Source of the DNA: Nocardioides lijunqiniae
GTDB lineage: Bacteria > Actinomycetota > Actinomycetes > Propionibacteriales > Nocardioidaceae
Reading direction: 5' to 3'
NCBI RefSeq assembly: GCF_015024225.1
Contig: NZ_JACJGM010000018.1
Span: 53,445-117,444 of the forward strand
DNA length: 64,000 bases
Shown: one piece after another, positions 15,280 through 23,975 of the stretch
Layout: every line of letters begins with the position of its first letter
Numbering within the stretch: position 1 is the first letter of the stretch
Translations under genes and position numbers: made by a program
Notes under the pieces: model-generated
Seen by the model: only the letters and a program-made list of their open reading frames with translations
The model's database searches: none
Told to the model about the DNA's origin: nothing

Positions 15280-15668
15280 GCGCCCCGCGGCGGGACCCGT
15301 CCCGCCCGCTGCGCGACGTCGCCGTGGCGTTGGCCGGTGCGGGGAGGGTCCTCGAGCAAGCGATCGCGAGGGCGCTGTGGGATCTCGACCTGTCCCTCCA
15401 ACGCGCGCGGCTGCGCCAGCTCCACGCTGCGCGGGCCGCGGCCGTCCTGCAGATCACCCTGCACGCGGACACCGGGCCGTACGTCGACGCCATGACCGGG
15501 ATCGCTCGCTCGGTAGAAAAGCTCCGGTGGCAGGTGACCATCCGCCGCGAGCAGGCGCTCGCCCGGCAGTTCCTCGACGACCTGGTCGACGAGGCGTGGG
15601 CGTCGTACGGCTGGGCGCGCCCGCGCGTGGGCTGCGGCGACCCCGACTGCGAGGAGGCGCACCCGTGA
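15276..15668 (+). CDS. Hypothetical protein, 130 aa
   Basis: A helical protein starting at GTG within the upstream stop. It shares an ITLHADTGPYVDAMTGIARS segment with the 14471 product. The C-terminus has a CGDPDC pair that may bind metal. The helical Arg-rich middle could bind nucleic acid. Function unknown. Confidence 0.6.
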   Translation: MSAPRRDPSRPLRDVAVALAGAGRVLEQAIARALWDLDLSLQRARLRQLHAARAAAVLQITLHADTGPYVDAMTGIARSVEKLRWQVTIRREQALARQFLDDLVDEAWASYGWARPRVGCGDPDCEEAHP

Positions 15669-15679
15669 TCGCAGCGACC

Positions 15680-15826
15680 TCAGCGAGTGGCTCGCTTCGC
15701 TCGGCGCGCCTCTTCCTCAGCGTCCTTCACCCGCTTGTCCATGTTGCTGTGCCACGTGCGGTGGCGGCCGGTGTAGCTCGGATCGATCAGGGCCCCGCAG
15801 GTCATGCAGGCGCGAGCGTCACTCAT
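15680..15826 (-). CDS. Mini zinc-finger protein, 48 aa
   Basis: A minus-strand 48-aa protein. CMTCGAL (7-10) and RHRTWH (21-26) give a C2H2-type zinc finger, followed by a charged helix (DKRVKDAEEEARRAKRA). The ATG is chosen because GGAAGGA lies just upstream. A longer reading to 15886 lacks support. It is a paralogue in pattern of the product at 23763-23969 (CPECGALLP, then RHREFH). It probably binds DNA or RNA. Role unknown. Confidence 0.7.
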   Translation of the reverse strand: MSDARACMTCGALIDPSYTGRHRTWHSNMDKRVKDAEEEARRAKRATR

Positions 15827-15912
15827 GAGATTCCTTCCGTCGTCGGGAGTCCTGACGGTAGGGACCACCACCGACACCGCCCCCATCGCCGTCCGCTCAG
15901 CCAGCCAGGAGC

Positions 15913-16415
15913 ACGCGTGAACGACACCCGCCGACCAGATCAGGCGATGGCCCGCGCTCGTCTCTCTTCCAGCACAATGCTGGTGACGCCGAGCACGATG
16001 CCGATCGCGCCAGCGCCAATGCTCGCGACCGGGAACGAGACGTCGTTGGCGACAACGACCGCGGCGTACGTCGCAATCAGCCCTAGCGCGATGGCATTGG
16101 CGACCCGATCCGAGCGCTTGTGCCGAGAGATGACGGTGGCAGGCGCGTACTCACCCAGTAGCCCGTTGACTCTGACCCGCAGACGGTCCTTGTGCACTCC
16201 GTCTGGCAACTTCTCGATCAGTTCGAGCTCCTCGCGGATCTCCCGGCGGAGGCGGCGACGCTTTCCGCCCTGCTGCACGAGGAAGAGCGTCACACCCACT
16301 GTCAGCGTGACAAGACCTGTAGCCACTGCTTTCAGGATGTCGTCGCCCATAGCAACGGACCGTAGTCGCCGCGCCCGATACCCGCTGGAGAACGCATGAC
16401 CGACACCCGCCGCCC
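15913..16415. repeat. Near-direct repeat flanking the 15940-16350 gene
   Basis: ACGCGTGAACGACACCCGCC at 15913 (24 bp) recurs as ACGCATGACCGACACCCGCC at 16392-16415 with three differences. The second copy contains the start of the next phage gene. The first contains a dead start (GTG AAC GAC ACC CGC CGA). The inverted accessory gene lies between, so the repeat is probably a scar of its insertion. Confidence 0.55.
15940..16350 (-). CDS. Three-TM membrane protein (moron)
   Basis: A 136-aa protein on the minus strand. TM1 is near the N-terminus (VATGLVTLTVGVTLFLVQQG). A charged cytoplasmic region follows (EELELIEKLPDGVHKDRLRV), then TM2 (IALGLIATYAAVVVANDV) and TM3 (ASIGAGAIGIVLGVTSIVLE). The same plan, with an E-L-x2-LP motif, recurs in the 18556 product. 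TACGGT 8 bases upstream is a likely leaderless promoter. It is flanked by near-identical 24-bp sequences, as if inserted into the next gene's start. A superinfection-exclusion role is possible. Confidence 0.72.
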   Translation of the reverse strand: MGDDILKAVATGLVTLTVGVTLFLVQQGGKRRRLRREIREELELIEKLPDGVHKDRLRVRVNGLLGEYAPATVISRHKRSDRVANAIALGLIATYAAVVVANDVSFPVASIGAGAIGIVLGVTSIVLEERRARAIA

Positions 16416-17703
16416 GCCCGCCTGCCACCACGACCGCACCCTCGACGCCCGCGTCACCCGCGAGCACCGCGACGACTGCACCGACCCCGAAACCCACAAC
16501 GGCTGCGTCCCCTGCACCGCACCCCACTGCGTCCTCTGCGGACGCAACCACACCAACAACGACCACCCCCTCACCTGCCCCGACTGCATCAGCCGCGTCC
16601 GCACCGACCTCGACGACATCCGCTGGTCCTGCCGCCACCTCCGCTGGCAAGCCACCCGCGCCGGCCGCGACGGCCGCCTCGTCGCCGCCGCCCCCATCCC
16701 CGGCGGCGACGCCATGGTCATGCTCGCCCGCGCCGGCGCCGACGCCGAAGACCTCGTCTGGTCCCGACACCTCGACGACGACCACCACGCCCAGGACGTC
16801 GTCCCCCCGCTGCTGCCCCTCCTCGGCTGGGACCACCAGTGGCGCCGCTACTTCGGGCACCAGCCCCCGGCCAAGCCGTCGGTCACCGGCATCACCCACT
16901 ACCTCGCCGACCACCTCACCCAGATGGCCCAGACCAGCACCGGCCCCGACTGGCCAGGCTTCGCCCGCGACATCGCAGCCCTCCGCCGCCAGCTCGAGGC
17001 GGTCCTTCACGACGAGCGCGACCCCGAGCGCGGGGTGTCGTGCTTCGAGTGCGGCGACCGCCTCGTCCGGAAGTTCAGCGCGCCGAAGCCCTGCCGCCAT
17101 GTCGCCCAGGCCCGCCGTGCCGGGGTCACCGTCACCCAGTGGGTCTACACCCTCTCGACCTACCCCGAGCTCGACGACGACCACACCCAGTGCACCGACC
17201 AGGGCGGCATCGCCGACCCCTCGGTCGGCCAGTCGTGGGAGTGCATCGGGTGCCGTAAGCACTACACGCCCGGTGAGTACGCCAACGCCGTACGCTCCGA
17301 CCTCCTGCGGGCCGGCCCGGATGGTGACGGGTGGACGCACGTCGCGATGGCGGCCGAGGCTGCGTCGACGCAGACGGGGATCGTGTTCCCGGCCAACACG
17401 GTGCGGCGGTGGATGGACCGCGGGAAGGTCGCGTCGCTGTGCCGGTGGGTGGCCGGTGCGTCGTGGGGTCAGCGGTTGGTGTTCTGGCCCGACGTTGCCG
17501 AGGAGGCGGCCGCCGCGGTGGAGCGGGCGTACGTCGCCGAGCAGAAGCGCGCCGAGCGGGCGCGGCAGAAGCAGCAGCTCGCGGCCGCGGTCGCGTCCGG
17601 GCTCGACGTCGACGAGGCGGGCCGGCGGCTCGGGATCCACCCGGCGCGAGTCGAGGTGTTCGTCGAAGAGTGGGCCGCCGAGCAGCGCCAGACGGCATCA
17701 TGA
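16396..17703 (+). CDS. Zinc-finger/HTH protein of unknown role
   Basis: A 435-aa protein with several Cys/His clusters: CHH...CTDPETHNGC...CTAPHCVLCGRNH and CPDC in the first 65 residues, CFECGDRL and CRH near 215-235, and CIGCRKHY near 285. The C-terminal 130 residues contain a helix-turn-helix-like region (FPANTVRRWMDRGKVASLCR) and a final one (DVDEAGRRLGIHPARVEVFV). This arrangement is widespread in actinophages before the terminase. It probably recognises DNA, possibly in late transcription or packaging, which is inference. Confidence 0.7.
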   Translation: MTDTRRPPACHHDRTLDARVTREHRDDCTDPETHNGCVPCTAPHCVLCGRNHTNNDHPLTCPDCISRVRTDLDDIRWSCRHLRWQATRAGRDGRLVAAAPIPGGDAMVMLARAGADAEDLVWSRHLDDDHHAQDVVPPLLPLLGWDHQWRRYFGHQPPAKPSVTGITHYLADHLTQMAQTSTGPDWPGFARDIAALRRQLEAVLHDERDPERGVSCFECGDRLVRKFSAPKPCRHVAQARRAGVTVTQWVYTLSTYPELDDDHTQCTDQGGIADPSVGQSWECIGCRKHYTPGEYANAVRSDLLRAGPDGDGWTHVAMAAEAASTQTGIVFPANTVRRWMDRGKVASLCRWVAGASWGQRLVFWPDVAEEAAAAVERAYVAEQKRAERARQKQQLAAAVASGLDVDEAGRRLGIHPARVEVFVEEWAAEQRQTAS

Positions 17704-17707
17704 CCCC

Positions 17708-18370
17708 GTGACCAACGACAACGAGATCCCTCTCGGCCGGAGTTTCTTCATCGAGGTCATCTTCGCTGGGCTGGTGGTCTTCTCGATTGCCGTCACCATC
17801 GGGCTCGTGACCGGTGCCGAGACCGGATCGGTCGCAGACTGGGTCGCGGCGATCGGGACCCTCGCGGCCTTCATCGCGGCGATCATCGCTGCCCGCTACG
17901 CCGCCAACGTTGTGCAGATCGAGCGTCGACGAGATCGGCTCCGGGACGAAGCTCTTGAGAGCGCGCAGGCCGAGATGGTCGCCGTTTGGGGGGAGATCCA
18001 ACAGGACTTTGCCGAGAGCGAGCGTCACTGGCTTGCGGGCGTGTCGAGCGCCAGGATGGTCATCTGGAACACGTCGCAGCTGCCGATCTACAACGTCGAC
18101 ATCTCCTCCACTGTCAGGTTGAAAGTGAAGGGCCAGCCAGAGCGGTCAGAGTCGATGCACGCGACTCCGCGGGTCATCGCACCAGGGGACAACTTCCATC
18201 TCAAGATCGTCGACCCGTTCGTCCCGATGTCGCGGGTCGGTTTCAAACTCGAACCGCACACGCCGTACACGGTCGAGTTCGAGATCACGGCGCTGTTTGA
18301 CGACAACGCCGCACGTCGTTGGCGCCGCAAGGCCGAGGAGCCACTGGAGCGATACACGCCGCCTAGTTGA
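17708..18370 (+). CDS. Two-TM membrane protein with beta-rich C-domain
   Basis: A 220-aa protein. TM1 (EVIFAGLVVFSIAVTIGLVT) and TM2 (WVAAIGTLAAFIAAIIAARY) are followed by a coiled-coil-like charged helix (IERRRDRLRDEALESAQAEM) and a beta-rich domain (ISSTVRLKVKG...GDNFHLKIVDPF). Codons are less G/C-biased than the surrounding phage genes, suggesting separate origin. No enzymatic motif. This is probably a lysogenic-conversion gene. Confidence 0.65.
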   Translation: MTNDNEIPLGRSFFIEVIFAGLVVFSIAVTIGLVTGAETGSVADWVAAIGTLAAFIAAIIAARYAANVVQIERRRDRLRDEALESAQAEMVAVWGEIQQDFAESERHWLAGVSSARMVIWNTSQLPIYNVDISSTVRLKVKGQPERSESMHATPRVIAPGDNFHLKIVDPFVPMSRVGFKLEPHTPYTVEFEITALFDDNAARRWRRKAEEPLERYTPPS

Positions 18371-18401
18371 CACCGGTTCTCAAATCGTGTGTCATGTCCT
18401 C

Positions 18402-18440
18402 AAGACCTCGCGACCCCAAAACCTGGCGGAGCGGGGTCTT
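18402..18440. terminator. Hairpin, probable bidirectional terminator
   Basis: AAGACCTCGC (18402-18411) can pair with GCGGGGTCTT (18431-18440), 10 bp with one G-T pair and a 19-base loop. A related sequence with the same AAGACCTCGCGAC start lies at 19058-19096. The two copies bracket the 18556 gene and would insulate it from surrounding phage transcription. Confidence 0.5.
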
Positions 18441-18555
18441 CGTGCGTCCAGAGGGATGCACTGAAGACCCCCGGGGGCGACCACTGAGCCCCTGACGAGT
18501 TCGCAGCGCATGACTTCGCGAAAGACCTGCGGGCCCCGCGCTACTGCCCCATCAT

Positions 18556-18999
18556 GTGACGGTGATCAGCCTCACCAGCATCGCCACCATCTCGACGATC
18601 CTCGGGGGCGCTGCCACCACGTACGCCGGTGTCCGCCGTGTGACGCAGAAGAACGAGCGACTCCGTGAGCGCATTATCCGAGACGTCGAACTCCTCAGCA
18701 CGCTCCCGCCCGCGGCCGCGAGTAGGTCAGGCCTCGAGTCTCACATCGATGACTCCGTGCGGGCGCTCGTCACCCTCCAGGACACGCGAGCCGGCGCCAA
18801 AACTGACCCGTTCATCTTGATCTGGGCTGCGATCTTTCTCGGTCTCGGGGTCGGAGCCGGGTTCCTAGCAGTTCAGACCGAACTGCCCCTTGTCGTTGAG
18901 GTCGGCCTCTGGGGGTTCGCCGGGTTCGCTGGACTCATGTCGCTGGCCGCAACTGCTACAGCGCGAAAGTCGGAGAAGGACGACGACTCGAAGGACTAG
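18556..18999 (+). CDS. Three-TM membrane protein (moron)
   Basis: A 147-aa protein. The N-terminal hydrophobic stretch (SIATISTILGGAATTYAGV) is followed by a charged helix (NERLRERIIRDVELLSTLPP) and two closing TM helices (LIWAAIFLGLGVGAGFLAV, VEVGLWGFAGFAGLMSLAA). It shares topology and the VELL-x2-LP motif with the 15940-16350 product. The GTG start has a TACTGC box 8 bases upstream and no clear ribosome site. It lies between two related hairpins. Candidate exclusion protein. Confidence 0.68.
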   Translation: MTVISLTSIATISTILGGAATTYAGVRRVTQKNERLRERIIRDVELLSTLPPAAASRSGLESHIDDSVRALVTLQDTRAGAKTDPFILIWAAIFLGLGVGAGFLAVQTELPLVVEVGLWGFAGFAGLMSLAATATARKSEKDDDSKD

Positions 19000-19057
19000 G
19001 TGGGACAGGACGCGGCTGCCACCCAGCAGCGCCCGCGTCAGTGGCACCTCCAAGCCC

Positions 19058-19096
19058 AAGACCTCGCGACGCCAACGGCGGAATCCGCGGTGTCTT
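19058..19096. terminator. Hairpin related to 18402-18440
   Basis: AAGACCTCGC (19058-19067) pairs imperfectly with GCGGTGTCTT (19087-19096). It lies at the convergent ends of the 18556 gene and the minus-strand 19095 gene, as a shared terminator would. Confidence 0.42.
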
Positions 19097-19325
19097 AGTC
19101 TGTCCGCGTTGGGTACGGGAAGAACCGCTCGCCGCCGACCCTGGGGCCGCTCCCTGGCGCTGAGACAGTCGAGTTCGGGATCTCAACGGTCCGCTCTGCG
19201 TGTCCCTCCCTCGCATGCCGTTCGCAGTAGCCGGTTCCCCTCACCAGCACGACGGCCGGTGAGGTGCTGGTGTTGTTGTCGACAAGGCACGTCAAGCACG
19301 CGCCGAGCTGTGCGTTTTCGGTCAT
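19095..19325 (-). CDS. Small zinc-binding protein, 76 aa
   Basis: A minus-strand protein with CLTCLVDNN near residue 10 and GYCERHA near 33-38. This C..C...C..H pattern is common in small actinophage proteins. The C-terminal 30 residues are flexible. CACGCT sits exactly at -12 to -7 before the ATG and no ribosome site is seen, so it is probably leaderless. Role unknown. Confidence 0.6.
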   Translation of the reverse strand: MTENAQLGACLTCLVDNNTSTSPAVVLVRGTGYCERHAREGHAERTVEIPNSTVSAPGSGPRVGGERFFPYPTRTD

Positions 19326-19371
19326 GACCTGAGCGTGGCACCCGCCACCGACAGTCCGCCGGGAGGTAGTC

Positions 19372-20904
19372 ATGGTCGCTTCCCCACGGTCCTGGGTCGA
19401 CGACCTCGAGCGCGAGCTCACCGGCATCGTCACCGCTGACCCCGCCGCCGAGGAAGGGCGCTGGGCCACGCCCGGCACGCTGGCCGCCGAGCTCAACCCC
19501 AAGACCGTCCAGACCCCCGCGCTCGACAAGATCGACGCCGCGCTCGCCGAGCTGCTCGACACCCCCGACGGCCGGCTGATCATCACCATCGGCCCCCAGG
19601 AGGGCAAGAGCACCCGGGTCGCCAAGGACTTCCCCACCTGGGTCCTCAAGCACCGCCCCTGGACGAGGATCGTCACCGGCTCCTACGGCCAGACCCTCGC
19701 GAACCGCAACGGCCTCGCGATCCGCCGCACCATCACCTCCAACCCCCAGCTCGGGATGCGCATCGCCGCCGACAACGGCTCCGCCTCCGACTGGCAGCTC
19801 GCCGGGCAAGAGGGCGGCGTGGTGTCCGTCGGCATCGGCGCCGGCCTCACCGGCCGCCCGGCGGACCTGATGGTCATCGACGACCCGATCAAGGACCGCA
19901 AGGAAGCCGACTCCGAGAAGTTCCGCCAGAACGTCTGGGACTGGTGGACCGACGTCGCCTCGACGCGACTCGCGCCCGGTGCCCCGGTCGTGCTGATCCT
20001 GACCAGGTGGCACGAGGACGACCTCGCCGGCAGGCTCCTCGCCGCCGAGGACGGGCACCTGTGGAAGGTCCTGAACATCCCGGCCCAGGCCGACCACGAC
20101 CCCGACAAGGGCGAGACTGACCCGCTCGGTCGGAAGCCCGGCGAATTCCTCGAGTCCGCCCGCCGCCGCACCCGCGAGCAGTGGGAAGCGATCAAGACCC
20201 GCGTCGGGTCCCGCACCTGGAACTCGCTCTACCAAGGCCGCCCCTCAGCCGTCGAGGGCAACATCGTGCTCCGCGACTGGTGGAAGTACTACCCGCGGCC
20301 GCTGTGGATCGTGCGCGACGACGGCGTGCGGGTCATCACCGAGTACGACGAGATGCTCGCGTCCTGGGACATGACGTTCAAGGACAAGGAGACCTCGGAC
20401 TACGTCGTCGGCCAGGTGTGGATGCGCCGCGGCGCGCGCGCCTACCTCCTCGACCAGGTCCGCGGCCGCTGGGCGTTCGCGCAGACCCGCCGCGAGGTGA
20501 AGGCCTTCGCCGCGAGGTGGCCGCAGGCGGTCATGAAGCTCATCGAGGACAAGGCCAACGGGTCCGCGATCATCTCCTCGCTCGGACAGACCGTGCCCGG
20601 GATCATCCCCGAGGAGCCGTCCGGGTCGAAGTCCGCGCGGCTCGAGGCGGTGTCGCCGTTCATCGAGGCCGGCAACGTGTGGCTGCCCGACCCGACCATC
20701 GAGGGATGCGCGTGGGTGGGCGACCTGGTCGAGGAGTACGCCGGGTTCCCCCACGCCACCCACGACGACATGGTCGACACCGGCTCGCAGGCGCTGAACC
20801 GGCTCCTGCTGCAGCCGCTGCTCGCCGGCGGCGGTGAGGTCTTCGACGAAGAGGACTTCGACGACGAGCTGGCCGACTACACGATCGCGCCGTACGCCTC
20901 CTGA
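19372..20904 (+). CDS. Terminase large subunit
   Basis: A 510-aa packaging motor. ATPase: Walker A-like GPQEGKST (about 74-81), Walker B LMVIDD (about 165-170), and a coupling motif region with LTRWHEDD. RNase H-like nuclease: D in ASWDMTFK (about 337), E/D in IEDKANGSA, and D in HDDMVDTGSQAL. Length and order are those of full-length siphovirus TerL. It cuts concatemers and pumps DNA into proheads via the portal encoded next. The start has GGGAGG upstream. Confidence 0.94.
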   Translation: MVASPRSWVDDLERELTGIVTADPAAEEGRWATPGTLAAELNPKTVQTPALDKIDAALAELLDTPDGRLIITIGPQEGKSTRVAKDFPTWVLKHRPWTRIVTGSYGQTLANRNGLAIRRTITSNPQLGMRIAADNGSASDWQLAGQEGGVVSVGIGAGLTGRPADLMVIDDPIKDRKEADSEKFRQNVWDWWTDVASTRLAPGAPVVLILTRWHEDDLAGRLLAAEDGHLWKVLNIPAQADHDPDKGETDPLGRKPGEFLESARRRTREQWEAIKTRVGSRTWNSLYQGRPSAVEGNIVLRDWWKYYPRPLWIVRDDGVRVITEYDEMLASWDMTFKDKETSDYVVGQVWMRRGARAYLLDQVRGRWAFAQTRREVKAFAARWPQAVMKLIEDKANGSAIISSLGQTVPGIIPEEPSGSKSARLEAVSPFIEAGNVWLPDPTIEGCAWVGDLVEEYAGFPHATHDDMVDTGSQALNRLLLQPLLAGGGEVFDEEDFDDELADYTIAPYAS

Positions 20905-20942
20905 CCAGCAGCGGTTCACGATTCTCGACCAGGAATGAGGCG

Positions 20943-22547
20943 GTGACCATGACGCTCGAGCTCACCGAGTCCCAGCCCGACGTCGGCCACCTCCTCGTCG
21001 AGCTCGGCGCCGAGCGCGAGATGAACGACCTCCTCGTCGAGGCGCTCTCCGACCTCGAGCTCGCCGCCGAGGACAAGGGCTGGCGCGTCGCATCCATGGA
21101 GCTCGACCGCGAGTTCTCCCGCGAGGGCCTCGACTCCGTCATCCGCAACTGCTCGGTCATGGCGATCGCGTCCCCGCTGATCAAGCGCGGCCTGCAGCTG
21201 CGCACCGGATACGTCTGGGGCCAGGGCGTCACCGTCGCCGCCAGGGCCGGCGAGGGCGCCGACCAGAACGTCAACGCCGTGGTCCAGGCGTTCTGGGACG
21301 ACGACTCGAACAAGAAGGCCCTGACCAGCCCCGAGGCGCAGGAGCGGCTCGAGCGGAAGCTCGGCACCCAGGGGCAGGTCATCTTCACGTTCTTCCCCGA
21401 CCCCCTGACCGGGCGTGTGCAGGTGCGCACCACCCCGCTCAGCGAGGTCCGCGACAGCGTCTCCAACCCCGACGACCGCGACGACGTGTGGTTCTACTTC
21501 CGCACCTACGAGGTCTTCATCATCGAGGCCGGCTACGCCATGGGCAGCACGCGACGCCGCAAGGAGACGCGCCGCGTCCTGCACCCGGCGATCGGTCACT
21601 GGCCGACGTCGCGGCCGCGCTCCATCGACGGGATCCCCGTGTTGTGGGACCAGCCGATGCTCCACGTGAAGGTCAACGAGCCCGACCACGGCAAGTGGGG
21701 CATCCCCGACGCGTACGCCGCGCTGCCCTGGGCCCGCGCCTACGAGGGGTTCCTCACCGACTGGGCCCGCCTGGTGAAGGCGCTGTCGAAGTTCGCCTGG
21801 CGCCTGTCCGGGGACAAGTCGTCGAAGGCACGCCGGGCCGCGGAGACCATGCGAGCGGCACTCCCCCGCCCCTCGACCCACGGCCTACCCGACCCCTCCG
21901 GTGAGGGCGGCGTCGGCCAGGTCGCCGCGTCGGGCCCAGGCACCAGCCTCGAGGCGATCCCGAAGTCCGGCGCCACCATCGACTCCGGGTCCGGCCGGCC
22001 CCTGGCCGCGATGGTCGCCGCCGGACTCGGCGTCTCCGTCGTCGACCTCCTCGCCGACCCCGGCGTCACCGGCGCCCGGGCCGTGGCCGAAACCCTCGAC
22101 AAGCCCGTCATCCTCGAGATGAACGGCCGCCGCGGCCTCTGGGGGTCGGTGCTGCAGCAGATCCTCAGCTACGTCATCGACCAGTCGGTCAAGGCGCCCC
22201 GCGGCCCGCTCAAGGGCAGCACCGTGCGGGACACCCGCACCGGCAAGGAGACCATCACCCTCACCGGTGACGTCGAGCGCACAGTCACGGTCGAGTGGCC
22301 CGCCCTCAACGAGCTCGACCCCGTGAAGCTCGTCCACGCCATCGTCGAGGCCGACAGCACCGGCAAGCTGCCTCCGCTGGAGACCGCCCGCCAGCTGATG
22401 AACGCCCTCGGCGTCAAGGACGTCGACGAGCTCCTCGACGACATGACCGACGACGACGGCAACTGGATCGACCCCGAGATGACCGCCGGGCAGGTCGCCG
22501 TCGACGCCTTCAACCGCGGCGACGACCCCGCGGCCGCCACTCGCTGA
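20943..22547 (+). CDS. Portal protein
   Basis: A 534-aa protein following the terminase, of normal portal length. It has typical portal stretches: IRNCSVMAIASPLIKRGLQL, then GVTVAARAGEGADQN, FFPDPLTGRVQVRT, and the late YEGFLTDWARLVKALSKFAW with a helical stem region. It forms the dodecameric DNA channel at the capsid vertex. GTG at 20943 has GAGG upstream. An ATG two codons later is possible. Confidence 0.88.
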   Translation: MTMTLELTESQPDVGHLLVELGAEREMNDLLVEALSDLELAAEDKGWRVASMELDREFSREGLDSVIRNCSVMAIASPLIKRGLQLRTGYVWGQGVTVAARAGEGADQNVNAVVQAFWDDDSNKKALTSPEAQERLERKLGTQGQVIFTFFPDPLTGRVQVRTTPLSEVRDSVSNPDDRDDVWFYFRTYEVFIIEAGYAMGSTRRRKETRRVLHPAIGHWPTSRPRSIDGIPVLWDQPMLHVKVNEPDHGKWGIPDAYAALPWARAYEGFLTDWARLVKALSKFAWRLSGDKSSKARRAAETMRAALPRPSTHGLPDPSGEGGVGQVAASGPGTSLEAIPKSGATIDSGSGRPLAAMVAAGLGVSVVDLLADPGVTGARAVAETLDKPVILEMNGRRGLWGSVLQQILSYVIDQSVKAPRGPLKGSTVRDTRTGKETITLTGDVERTVTVEWPALNELDPVKLVHAIVEADSTGKLPPLETARQLMNALGVKDVDELLDDMTDDDGNWIDPEMTAGQVAVDAFNRGDDPAAATR

Positions 22548-22549
22548 CG

Positions 22550-23614
22550 ATGGCCGTCACCCGCCTCACGTTGCGCCTGGCGCAGCAGCTGCGGGTCGTG
22601 ATCGACGGGATCCTCGACCGCACGGTCCGCGAGCTCGTCGAGGCGTGGGCCCGGGCGTGGCAGGTCATCGACGCCGAGTGGGTCGCCGCGATGGACGAGC
22701 TCGTCGAGATGTCGACCGACGGGCAGTGGCCCACCGCGGCGCAGGTGTTCCGCGCCACCGCCGCCCAGGCCGCGCTCGCGTCGGCCACCAGGGAGATCCT
22801 CGACCTGTCGGAGTTCACCGGCGTCACCGTCGTCGCGGCCGCGCGCGAGGTCACCGAAGAGGTCGCGGTCTGGCAGTCCCGGCTCATCGCGTCCCAGCTC
22901 CCCCGCACCGCCGCGGTCGGCGCGATGCTGCGCCCGATGCCCGACCAGGTGCTCGCTGCGATCGTGGAGCGCACCACCGAGCAGATCGAGTCCCGCCGCC
23001 AGCCGCTGTCGGTCGACGCCGCCGAGGCGATGAAGCAGGCCTTGGTCCGCGGCATCGTGGTCGGTGAGAACCCGCGGGTCACCGCGCGGCGGATGGTCGA
23101 CCGGGCCGAGCACCGCTTCAACGGTGGCCTGACCAGGGCGATGTCGATCGCGCGGACCGAGGTCATGGACGCCCACCGGTCAGCGACCGCGGCCTACCAG
23201 CTGGAGCAGACCGACGTCCTGCGCGGCTGGGCCTGGCACGCGAAGCTCGACACCCGTACCTGCCCCTCGTGCTGGGCCAAGCACGGCACGGAGCACGAGC
23301 TCACCGAGACCGGCCCCGACGACCACCCGCAGGGCCGGTGCGCGCGGACGCCGCTGACGAAGTCGTGGGCCGAGCTCGGCATCGACCTCGACGAGCCCGA
23401 CTCGCTGCTTCCCGACGCCCGGGCGAGCTTCGACGCTCTCCCCCGCGGCGACAAGCTGCGGGTCCTCGGCCCGGTGCGGCTGAAGGCGCTCGAGGACGGC
23501 GCGATCGGCTGGGAGGACCTGTCGGTGCTCCGTACGTCGGACGGGTGGCGCGACTCATGGGTCCCGGTGCCGGTGCAGGACGCGCGCCGAAGCCTGGTCA
23601 GCGTCGCGCGCTAG
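22550..23614 (+). CDS. Head morphogenesis protein (MuF/SPP1 gp7-like)
   Basis: A 354-aa minor head protein. The helical N-terminal half is followed by the MuF-type core (RAMSIARTEVMDAHRSATAA, then WAWHAKLDTRTCPSCWAKHG and HPQGRCARTPL). Cys/His residues in this core (C-x2-C, H, C) match the zinc-linked fold of the family. It binds the portal and is ejected or packaged inside the head. Its TAG overlaps the stop of the minus-strand gene 23611-23766. Confidence 0.88.
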   Translation: MAVTRLTLRLAQQLRVVIDGILDRTVRELVEAWARAWQVIDAEWVAAMDELVEMSTDGQWPTAAQVFRATAAQAALASATREILDLSEFTGVTVVAAAREVTEEVAVWQSRLIASQLPRTAAVGAMLRPMPDQVLAAIVERTTEQIESRRQPLSVDAAEAMKQALVRGIVVGENPRVTARRMVDRAEHRFNGGLTRAMSIARTEVMDAHRSATAAYQLEQTDVLRGWAWHAKLDTRTCPSCWAKHGTEHELTETGPDDHPQGRCARTPLTKSWAELGIDLDEPDSLLPDARASFDALPRGDKLRVLGPVRLKALEDGAIGWEDLSVLRTSDGWRDSWVPVPVQDARRSLVSVAR

Positions 23615-23766
23615 ACCGTTCCGGGGAACGGCTGCTCGGGGGGCCGGTACATCACGGCCCGGCAGTCCGGACGGGCGCAAACGTACTCGGTGGGCGCGCC
23701 GTGGCCGGGGATCAGCGCGACGCCGGCCAGCTGCCAGGCGTGCTCACAGTCGGCGCCACCGGTCAC
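23611..23766 (-). CDS. Mini zinc-finger protein, 51 aa
   Basis: Minus-strand GTG-started frame whose start overlaps the stop of the gene before it (GTGA). The product has CEHAW at 7-11 and CARPDC at 30-35, a C..H...C..C metal site, with a Pro-rich tail. It is the third member of a three-gene antisense operon inside the head module. Function unknown. Confidence 0.6.
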   Translation of the reverse strand: MTGGADCEHAWQLAGVALIPGHGAPTEYVCARPDCRAVMYRPPEQPFPGTV

Positions 23767-23969
23767 TGTTCCTCGTCAGCAGAAGCACTCGGGATGCGCG
23801 CCAGCACCTCATCTAGGCGCTCGTGGAACTCGCGGTGACGCTTGACCGGGCCTCCGACAGCAGGTAGGAGAGCCCCACACTCGGGACAGGTGAGCCCCTT
23901 GGACGTCTCGTCGTTACGAGCCCAGTCCTGCGACGAAGTCAGCTGCACGCTGAAGTCCTTGTCGACCAT
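23763..23969 (-). CDS. Mini zinc-finger protein, 68 aa
   Basis: A minus-strand protein with CPECGALLP (28-36) and KRHREFHERL (43-52), a C2H2 finger followed by a helix. It strongly resembles the 15680-15826 product in pattern. A GAGGA-type site precedes the ATG. It lies between two other minus-strand mini zinc proteins. It may be a small DNA- or RNA-binding regulator made independently of late transcription. Confidence 0.7.
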   Translation of the reverse strand: MVDKDFSVQLTSSQDWARNDETSKGLTCPECGALLPAVGGPVKRHREFHERLDEVLARIPSASADEEQ

Positions 23970-23975
23970 CTGTCC

